Below, piece by piece: positions 32,423 to 38,033 of a DNA stretch of 38,033 nt; position 1 is the stretch's first letter; each line of letters starts with the position of its first letter. The notes beneath the pieces were generated by a model. It worked only from the letters and a program-made list of their open reading frames with translations, had not been told where the DNA came from and made no database searches. The position numbers and the translations under genes are program-made. Source of the stretch: Oscillospiraceae bacterium (GTDB lineage Bacteria; Bacillota; Clostridia; Oscillospirales; Ruminococcaceae); assembly GCA_017460835.1 (NCBI GenBank), contig JAFUAD010000036.1, positions 1 through 38,033 on the forward strand, read 5' to 3'.

Positions 32423-32650
32423 ATGAAAACAATAAAAGTAGTGGCCGCCTGCGGATTACGGGCTGGCGGAGAGAATTCGAGGCGGATTCCCGAAGCAATG
32501 ATCTCGTCCTTGCAGCCCGTCAGCAGTATTTTTCCCTTGTCGATAGAAAAACGGCAGCGCATCAAATACAACGGCGATACGCTTTTTAACCGCAGTTTCG
32601 TCCTTCACATGATCGAGTCCGAGCAGGCGGATTTGGAATCGTGTCGATAA
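32423..32650 (+). pseudogene. Short reading frame, possibly a degenerate MutT/NUDIX start
   Basis: A 75-codon frame beginning MKTIKVVAA overlaps nothing and follows the regulator stop. An ATGA start/stop overlap at 32417 is also possible. The first nine residues look like the start of many MutT-type NUDIX proteins, but the rest does not continue that family and no ribosome site is visible. The whole 32421-32752 gap otherwise shows no gene. It is most likely a decayed remnant. Confidence 0.25.
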
Positions 32651-32752
32651 GTGTTAATTATGAAGCGGGATATCATCAAAATACATGCGATCATCGGAAA
32701 AAGCAAGCAGGTGCATGCGGTCGGGCAATCTGCATAATATTCATATTTTACA

Positions 32753-32781
32753 TTGACAACTGTGTGAATATATGGTATACT
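32753..32781 (+). promoter_or_regulatory. Promoter of the GH5 dockerin enzyme
   Basis: TTGACA (32753-32758) and TATACT (32776-32781) are 17 nt apart, with TGG before the -10 (extended -10). It lies 43 nt upstream of the start codon. It is a near-consensus promoter. Confidence 0.85.
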
Positions 32782-32824
32782 ATGCTTATAGGGCTGGCTT
32801 TCGGATTCAGAAGGGGGGATTCTC

Positions 32825-34399
32825 ATGAAAAAGCGATTCATTCTGTTGACGGCGGCGGTGATGCTATGCTCTGCGGCGGTTCCGGTTTATGCAGCGGATG
32901 CCGACGCGCCTGCTGCGGAGACGGCATTCCCGACAGCACAGGAAATTGTCGATGACATTGTGATCGGCTGGAATCTCGGAAATGTGCTGGAGAGTCATTA
33001 CGATGTGTATTCGGATGACCCGTATGTCTATGAGCAGGGCTACGGGAACCCGATCACCACACAGAAAATGATTCAGGATGTGCATGCGGCGGGCTTTAAT
33101 GCCATCCGCATTCCGGTCACATGGATGCAGAAGCTCGACGAACATGACAACATCAGTGAGGCGTGGATGAACCGTGTGCAGGAGGTCGTGGACTGGGCAT
33201 ATGATGACGGGATGTATGTCATTCTGAATGTGCATCACGACACGCATGCCGATAATGGATGGCTCAAGGCAAATTATGATTCATGGAACACCTATCAGGG
33301 GCGGTTTGCGTCGATCTGGGCGCAGATCAGCGAGCGCTTCGCCGATTACGACTATCACCTGATCTTCGAGGGATTCAATGAGATCAGCGGAAACGGGACG
33401 GATCCGAACGGGAACCGGGCGCAGGTCTGGTATTTCTGGGAGGACTGGCAGAATGCGGAGCGCGAGGAATGCCTCGATGTGACCGCAAAATACAATCAGC
33501 TTTTTGTGGATACGGTGCGTGCTTCCGGCGGCAATAATGCGGAGCGCACACTGCTGTGTAATACATTCGGCGCAAGCGGAGATTCCTCGGTGATCCGTGA
33601 TTTCAAGCTGCCGGATGACACAGCGCAAGACCGCCTGATTACCGGAGCGCATCTCTATATGCCGTACTACTTTGCGGCAATGGATCAACCGGACACCAAA
33701 ACCTACAGCTCGGCCGAGCTGCAAAAGGTGTTCGACGTTTTCGATTATTACATCGACGGACCGGTGGTGATCGGAGAGTTCAATGCGACCTATAAGGACA
33801 ATGACGAGGAGCGGAACCGCTGGGCAAAGGAATACATGACGATCACAAGGGAAAAGGGGTATAAATGCTTTGTCTGGGATACCAATGCGACCCCGATGGG
33901 GCTGTATCAGCGACAGTCCGGTACATGGTTCTTCCCGGAATATGCGCAGACAATGCTGGAGGCTGCGGGTGCTGAATCTGTTTCTCTGACACCGTATCCG
34001 GATTTTTCCGGTAATCCCAATCTTGCCGCTGACCCCTATGTCTGGACGTCGTGGGCAAACCGCACCGGCATGGCGTATGTCTCCGGTTATACCGATTCCT
34101 CTGCCACGCTCAGGGTTGTGGACAGCGGCGAGCTGGAAAATGATGTAATGCTCAATTACGGCGGAGGAGATGCCATTGTCCCCTTTGAGGAAGGTAAGGA
34201 ATACCGCGTGTCGTTTGACATTGCCTGTGAGGGCATCGGCGAAATCACGGATGCCTCGGTGAATATCGGCTATACGGCTGCGGATTATACGCGGGATATC
34301 ATTGACTGTAAAGAAACGCTTCGCATCACGCCGGATTCTGCGCATTACGAATTCCTGTATTCGCCCTCAGAAACGCACGACCGCACACTGTACTTCTAG
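32825..34399 (+). CDS. Secreted GH5 endoglucanase with CBM-like domain, ending at a premature TAG
   Basis: The frame before the TAG encodes 524 residues. A signal peptide (1-23, cleavage near VYA-AD) leads to a GH5 catalytic domain (about 35-382) with GWNLGN (48-53), HH (137-138), acid/base E186 in FEGFNE and nucleophile E318 in VIGEFN. This resembles GH5 endoglucanases of the subfamily 4 type. A CBM4/9-like beta-sandwich begins near 390 and is cut by TAG (34397-34399) near its last strands, at a place where relatives have FQLG. The same frame continues without interruption for 217 more codons encoding the end of this CBM, a dockerin and another CBM. ATG 32825 follows AAGGGGGG. As written, the enzyme would be secreted but not docked to the cellulosome. 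Confidence 0.88.
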   Translation: MKKRFILLTAAVMLCSAAVPVYAADADAPAAETAFPTAQEIVDDIVIGWNLGNVLESHYDVYSDDPYVYEQGYGNPITTQKMIQDVHAAGFNAIRIPVTWMQKLDEHDNISEAWMNRVQEVVDWAYDDGMYVILNVHHDTHADNGWLKANYDSWNTYQGRFASIWAQISERFADYDYHLIFEGFNEISGNGTDPNGNRAQVWYFWEDWQNAEREECLDVTAKYNQLFVDTVRASGGNNAERTLLCNTFGASGDSSVIRDFKLPDDTAQDRLITGAHLYMPYYFAAMDQPDTKTYSSAELQKVFDVFDYYIDGPVVIGEFNATYKDNDEERNRWAKEYMTITREKGYKCFVWDTNATPMGLYQRQSGTWFFPEYAQTMLEAAGAESVSLTPYPDFSGNPNLAADPYVWTSWANRTGMAYVSGYTDSSATLRVVDSGELENDVMLNYGGGDAIVPFEEGKEYRVSFDIACEGIGEITDASVNIGYTAADYTRDIIDCKETLRITPDSAHYEFLYSPSETHDRTLYF

Positions 34400-35053
34400 C
34401 TGCACGGCGGTGAGCATGACGCCTATACGGTTACTGTCTCGAATCTCGAAATCTATGATACGGCAAATCTGCCGGAGCCGGAGCTGCTGCTTGGTGATGT
34501 GAACGGTGACGGCGCTGTTACGATTGCCGATGCGGTACTGCTGCAAAAATGGCTGATCTGCGAACCGGATGCGGTGCTTCCTGCATGGAAAAATGCTGAC
34601 ATGGATGAAAACGGCACACTGAATGCCGCCGATCTGACATGGCTGAAGCGGGTGCTGCTCTGGGCGGACTGGCGCTTCTATAATCAGGGGCTCGACAACT
34701 CCTTCTATATGCTCGGCAGCGATGCATTCCGGGCAGAGATTCGCGAGATCGGCGCCGAGCACTGGTATGCGCAGGTCTATAAGACCGGGCTGCATCTGGA
34801 AGCCGGCAAAACCTACCGGCTGACCTTCACCGCAGCGGCGGATGCCGCGCGCAAAATGGATGCCTGCATTCAGCAGGATTTCGGCGACTATAAAATGTAC
34901 CTCTACAAGGTCTATACGCTCACCGCAGAGCCGCAGACCATAACCGTTGAGGTGACCATGACAGAGGACTGCGAAAACGGAAAATTTTTATTCGATCTCG
35001 GGCATGAGACCGGAAGCTATTATTTCTATGATATCAGCTTTGAAGCGCTGTAA
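34400..35053 (+). pseudogene. Continuation of the GH5 gene after TAG: CBM end, dockerin and second CBM
   Basis: This is in frame with the GH5 gene and has no start codon of its own. It first completes the CBM (LHGGEHDAYTVTVSNLEIYD). A dockerin at protein positions 557-612 follows, with two calcium-loop segments (GDVNGDGAVTIADAVLLQKW and ADMDENGTLNAADLTWLKRV). A second CBM4/9-like domain (about 613-742) ends in YYFYDISFEAL. Placing the dockerin between two CBMs rather than at the C-terminus is typical of some Ruminococcus enzymes. The reading frame is undamaged apart from the one TAG, so the mutation must be recent or the stop is sometimes read through. A GTG at 34499 with no ribosome site cannot explain separate expression. 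Confidence 0.82.
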
Positions 35054-35094
35054 TCGGATAACCGTACATAAAAGCGATTCCCCAATGAAATGAT

Positions 35095-35147
35095 ATAACC
35101 CCCTCAGAACGGACACACGAACAACGTGTGAACTCTGAGGGGGTTAT
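35095..35147 (+). terminator. Strong terminator after the GH5 gene
   Basis: ATAACCCCCTCAGA (35095-35108) pairs perfectly with TCTGAGGGGGTTAT (35134-35147), followed by TTG. A smaller CACACG/CGTGTG hairpin sits in the loop (35114-35130). Confidence 0.88.
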
Positions 35148-35179
35148 TTGACTGACCGCCGAAATCAATTGAATCAGGC

Positions 35180-35208
35180 TTGACTTTTTCACCGGGCTGT
35201 ATGATAAT
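35180..35208 (+). promoter_or_regulatory. Promoter of the frameshifted small gene
   Basis: TTGACT (35180-35185) and GATAAT (35203-35208) are 17 nt apart, 72 nt before the ATG at 35281. The intact signals show the damage to the following gene is recent. Confidence 0.65.
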
Positions 35209-35280
35209 AATATCACAAATAAAGCCTCTGTCAAGTATGAACATTGCGGAAATATACTTACCGAAAGGAGAGTGCAAGAT

Positions 35281-35491
35281 ATGTTAGACGCTGTATCGCA
35301 GACGAGAGCATGCATGGCTCAGTAAGCCGAAGATCACGACCGTTTCCGGCCGGGACAGGCAGTACGGCGAGGACGCGGAGCAGGGGATTGCCGCAGCATC
35401 CGAGGGGCTCATGCAGCAGGCCGCCGTCTCCGACGGAATTCCTGAAATGCAGCCATCCACACATACTGAACGGATTTCGGAAGCTCCTTAA
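35281..35491 (+). pseudogene. Small gene frameshifted by a CATG duplication
   Basis: From ATG 35281, with AAAGGAGAG just upstream, the frame stops after 14 codons. Another frame is open from 35288 to a TAA at 35489-35491. CATGCATG (35309-35316) is a 4-bp tandem duplication. Removing one unit joins the two frames into a 68-residue protein (MLDAVSQTRA, then WLSKPKITTVSGRDRQYGED and so on). That protein would be hydrophilic and acidic, without a membrane helix. I do not recognise it. Its place beside phage remnants hints at a mobile-element origin. Confidence 0.5.
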
Positions 35492-35539
35492 TAGACATTG
35501 CTTGTCAAGCAAAAATACAAATTACATCTATCCGCACGA

Positions 35540-36931
35540 TCATTTGCCCGGCAGTGAGAATGTGAATTCGCTGCCTTTTCCGTATTCGCTTTCCGCTGTA
35601 ATGGTTCCGCCGTGAGCATCAATGATTGCCTTTGCAACGGCAAGCCCAACCCCTGAGCCGCCCGTACTGCGGTTCCGTGATTTGTCTGCACGGTAAAACC
35701 GCTCAAAGACATGCGGCAGATCATCAGGCATAATTCCGATCCCCGTATCCTTCACAGTCAGTCGGAAATGATCATCACTACTTTCTGCAATGATACGAAT
35801 ATGCCCGCCCTTTTCGGTATATTTTACCGCATTGGACAGCAGATTCGTTACCACCTGTGCGATCCTGTCACGGTCGGCACAGACCGAAATATCACCGCAG
35901 CTTCGCTCCACGGTCAGCCCCTTTGCAGCCGTTTCATTTTCAAACAGCGACACGATGTTCCCGATCAGCGGCCTGATATCAAATACCGTCTTGTTCAGAA
36001 TGAGCTGCTCGGCATCTATCCTGTGCAGCTTTTCCATATCGTCTACAAGCCCCGAAATGCGCTGTATTTCCTCATAACAGCTTGTGAGCCGTTCGGGTGT
36101 CGGCTCCCATATTCCCTCGCACATCATCTCTAAATGCGATGCAATGTTCGTCAGCGGAGTACGCAGCTCGTGGGCTACATCGCCCGTCAGCCGTGTGCGC
36201 AGCTTTTCCTGACGGTCAAGGGTCTGCGCCATTGCCGTGACTGCCTGCGAAAGCTCCTGCATTTCCGCTGAGCCTGCATTGTTGTCGTCATCTGCGGAAT
36301 AATCTCCTCCGGCGATCCTGCGCGTCCTGCTGATAACACGGGAAACGGGCGAGGTTATGCGTCTGGCAAATATCAGTCCCGTAATGACCGCTCCGATCAT
36401 AGAAACAATGCCGATCACCACAAGAATGAGATTCAGCGAATAAAGAAAATGAAATGCGTTCTCGTTAGCATAATAGGGCGTGTAATACATGATCTCTGCG
36501 TAACCAATCAGCGCCTGTCCCTGATACATGGGATATTCATGGGAGACAAAGCTGCCGCCCGAATTTCTCAGCCGCTCCATGTCGGAGCTGATCTTGTCCA
36601 TCATTTCCTTACAGCAGTCCATATCATGCTGCTCGATATCCCAGACAGTGCCCCGCTCAGTGTCAAGAACCTTCAGGAAATAGCCGTCATTTACCGCATA
36701 CATACCCACGCCGTGGATATAGTCGGTGTTCCATGAAGCCGCCGCCGCGTCATACTGATTTGCAAGCTCGTCAGCAAGCTCTTTGGCAAGGCGTGCCTGT
36801 TCGCTCTCCATGTATGCTTCAAAGCGGCTGCGAATCAGCAGATTTGCGCTGACGCTGATAAGAGCGATAACGATGAAAACGATCGCTGCAAAGCCTGCCG
36901 AAAGCTGTGTCCGTAAGTTCAGTTTCTTCAT
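35540..36931 (-). CDS. Sensor histidine kinase, orphaned by loss of its response regulator
   Basis: A 463-residue membrane histidine kinase. Helices at about 14-33 and 165-188 flank an extracellular sensor of about 130 residues. A HAMP domain (189-243) precedes the H-box VAHELRTPL (phosphorylated H254). The N-box NLLSNAVKYT and G-boxes DTGIGI and GGSGVGLAVAK complete the ATPase domain. All catalytic motifs are present. ATG 36931 follows GAGGTG on the minus strand and overlaps the stop of the upstream frame as ATGA, the usual coupling with a response regulator. The upstream frame keeps only the regulator's last residues, so the partner has been deleted and the kinase may now be unlinked or silent. 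Confidence 0.9.
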   Translation of the reverse strand: MKKLNLRTQLSAGFAAIVFIVIALISVSANLLIRSRFEAYMESEQARLAKELADELANQYDAAAASWNTDYIHGVGMYAVNDGYFLKVLDTERGTVWDIEQHDMDCCKEMMDKISSDMERLRNSGGSFVSHEYPMYQGQALIGYAEIMYYTPYYANENAFHFLYSLNLILVVIGIVSMIGAVITGLIFARRITSPVSRVISRTRRIAGGDYSADDDNNAGSAEMQELSQAVTAMAQTLDRQEKLRTRLTGDVAHELRTPLTNIASHLEMMCEGIWEPTPERLTSCYEEIQRISGLVDDMEKLHRIDAEQLILNKTVFDIRPLIGNIVSLFENETAAKGLTVERSCGDISVCADRDRIAQVVTNLLSNAVKYTEKGGHIRIIAESSDDHFRLTVKDTGIGIMPDDLPHVFERFYRADKSRNRSTGGSGVGLAVAKAIIDAHGGTITAESEYGKGSEFTFSLPGK

Positions 36932-37380
36932 CTGCTCACCTCGAACCGATAGCCCATACACGGGATAGAGAAATACCGAATCAGCCGTTCACCGACATCA
37001 TCCTTCTGCTCGCCGGTTCTCAGCACCTCTGCCGCATTTTTCAGCTTCAGCGGGAGCGACAGGCTTGCCGCCCAGACCATTGAACATTGCCAGTCATCCG
37101 GAGATAGCTGTGTGTCAAAGTATTTCGACAGGCAGATGCGTTCAAACTGTGCGTTCCATGCAGCTTTAATGATGCTGCTGTCGTGTATAGCATCAATGAC
37201 CTCCTGCGGGAGCTGCTCACCACAAGCAAGATCAACACACTGCACCTCATCGTCATCGAAAGCATACGCAAACAGCAGAATATGGAAGTCTCCCTCAACA
37301 TAGCGGTACACGCCGCAGGTCACGAGGTCAACATCTGAATACGTCTCAAGGTCGATGCTCAGAATTCGTCTCTGTGCCAA
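36928..37380 (-). pseudogene. Phage DNA polymerase N-terminus fused to the tail of a response regulator
   Basis: A 150-codon chimaera on the minus strand. Residues 1-141 match the start of phage family A DNA polymerases with a 3'-5' exonuclease (LSIDLETYSDVDL, CGVYRYVE, LLFAYAFDD, KAAWNAQFERICLSKY, then RLIRYFSIPC). At this point the roughly 650-residue polymerase is cut off. The last nine residues, MGYRFEVSR, are the C-terminal wing end of OmpR-type regulators (usually 'G.GYRFE'), and their stop overlaps the kinase start as ATGA. A deletion therefore joined phage polymerase DNA to the last codons of the regulator gene at about 36955. The start is TTG 37380, preceded by AAAGGACGG. The product cannot polymerise DNA. 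Confidence 0.82.
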
Positions 37381-37449
37381 GTTATCACCGTCCTTTTTTC
37401 GTGGGAATATGTACAGGGAGGACGTGCCTCCCTTGTATCGTCATATATC

Positions 37450-37875
37450 TCAGTTCAGGAAATCCATATCGTCATCCACATCGCCGAATTCGTCATCGCC
37501 ATCACCCTCGATGGTCTCAAAGTCGGATGCTGCCGTGGGCTTGCCGGAAAGACGCTCGCCGTGTCTCACGAGCTGGATGTTCTGAAGACCTGCTGCGATG
37601 CCCTTGTTGCCGGATGCCGCAAAGCCGTAGAAGTTGACCGACACATTGCAGTAGTCGCCGCTGCCGCATTCCATCGGATCGAGAATGGGCTGCACCTGAC
37701 GGTCAACGATCTGCGGTGCGTCCTTCGAGGTGGCGTTGAAGTAGTAGTGACCGGCATACGCCTCATCGTCGGGGCGCTCGATATCGCCGTCACGAAGCGG
37801 CTGCTTGAGGTTCGGGGGGATCTTTCCGCCCCACTTCTTCGACTTTGCTGCCTCCTTCGCCGCCTCGATACTCCT
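37450..37875 (-). pseudogene. Phage DUF2815-like (ssDNA-binding) protein, 5'-truncated
   Basis: The minus strand encodes the C-terminal part of about 140 residues of a DUF2815-like phage protein (IEAAKEAAKSKKWGGKIPPN, then PLRDGDIERPDDEAYAGHYYFNA, VNFYGFAASGNKGIAAGLQN and an acidic tail DDEFGDVDDDMDFLN). Such proteins precede a family A DNA polymerase in phage and prophage replication modules, and the polymerase remnant follows here after 69 nt. The N-terminal part is missing. The frame runs into unrelated sequence and the IS end at 37905. Confidence 0.75.
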
Positions 37876-37904
37876 ATGCAATAAAAAAAGACAATCCAAG
37901 GTTT

Positions 37905-38033
37905 TGAACCGCCCCATTTTGTACGGACAGCACAAAAAGCCGCCTATGGCAAAATGAATTAAGCACTGAACTGGCTCCGCAACTCAAGTGGAGTCAGTTT
38001 TGTATTCAGTTGAATACGCTGATGATTGTAGAA
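37905..38033 (-). mobile_element. 3' end of a second IS3-family element
   Basis: Read on the minus strand, this is a transposase C-terminus followed by a terminal repeat ending in GTACAAAATGGGGCGGTTCA, which closes at 37905. It differs from the left-hand element (141) but shares the GGGG-CGGTTCA end. It separates the phage remnant from DNA beyond the window. Confidence 0.72.
37959..38033 (-). CDS. IS3-family transposase, C-terminal fragment
   Basis: The last 24 residues of an IS3-type transposase, cut by the window edge. FYNHQRIQLNTKLTPLELRS matches the usual 'YN..R.Q..L...SP.E.R' C-terminal pattern of the family. The stop is TAA (37961-37959). Confidence 0.78.
   Translation of the reverse strand, partial: FYNHQRIQLNTKLTPLELRSQFSA

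Noticed and set aside
30963-32498. A 511-codon minus-strand frame opposite the winged-helix/TPR gene
   Set aside because: The plus-strand gene has a near-consensus promoter, an AGGAGGG site and a recognisable winged-helix domain. The minus frame has none of these.
32825-35053. Genome-wide use of TAG as a sense codon
   Set aside because: TAG is the apparent natural stop of the ABC ATPase (6522-6524) and the ZIP gene (minus strand, 13575-13577), so reassigning it globally does not fit.
34499-35053. A separate dockerin-CBM gene starting at GTG 34499
   Set aside because: The GTG lies inside the first calcium loop of the dockerin (GDV), there is no ribosome site, and the upstream in-frame sequence is clearly the end of a CBM.
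1-38033. CRISPR arrays, tRNA or rRNA genes, and known riboswitches
   Set aside because: No regular short repeats with unique spacers, cloverleaf patterns or recognisable aptamer cores were found by reading. A covariance-model search was not possible.

Overview
This window looks like chromosomal DNA of an anaerobic, fibre-degrading Firmicute close to Ruminococcus (Oscillospiraceae). The evidence is dockerin modules with duplicated calcium-loop repeats, a secreted GH5 glucanase, a GH26 mannanase-like protein, an LRR-dockerin remnant, strong AGGAGG-type ribosome binding sites, Gram-positive TTGACA/TATAAT promoters, and moderately GC-rich codon use. No rRNA, tRNA or CRISPR array was seen. All functions were read from motifs and context, with no database search.

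Layout. (1) 1-141 is the inner end of an IS3-family element. (2) 250-8562 is a tightly packed operon: an ECF sigma factor embedded among three paralogous single-pass membrane proteins with large extracellular beta-propeller-like regions and a conserved Cys/His motif, followed by an ABC ATPase and a double-length permease. (3) 8739-11003 encodes a 754-residue Pro/Ala-rich repeat protein with an N-terminal zinc-site-like motif. CPBP-protease-like and YczE-like membrane proteins follow. (4) 12884-20235 is a divergent metal-transport-like locus. On the minus strand lie an EamA exporter with a 19-histidine tail, a small membrane protein, a ZIP transporter and a SAM methyltransferase. On the plus strand lie a TetR regulator and two YbtP/YbtQ-like ABC half-transporters. 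A palindrome in the tetR promoter and a near-copy in the exporter leader suggest one repressor controls both arms. (5) 20314-24579 holds a small GH26, nitroreductase and membrane-protein operon, a GNAT-RibD fusion and an MBL-fold hydrolase. (6) 24662-29040 holds a TetR fragment, a large protein of unknown function, a repeat-containing spacer, a class M-like sirtuin and a broken LRR-dockerin gene. (7) 29041-32420 holds a membrane-anchored esterase divergent from a TetR regulator, a small exported protein and a winged-helix/TPR regulator. (8) 32825-35053 is a cellulosomal GH5-CBM-dockerin-CBM gene interrupted by one in-frame TAG. (9) 35180-38033 is a scarred region: a frameshifted small gene, a histidine kinase that has lost its response regulator, a phage DNA polymerase fragment fused to the tail of that regulator, a truncated phage DUF2815-like gene and a second IS3-family end pointing inward.

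The best candidates for something new are the sigma factor/triple propeller/ABC operon, the TetR-governed metal locus, the 754-residue repeat protein and the TAG-interrupted dockerin enzyme. The right-hand 3 kb records successive mobile-element insertions and deletions.
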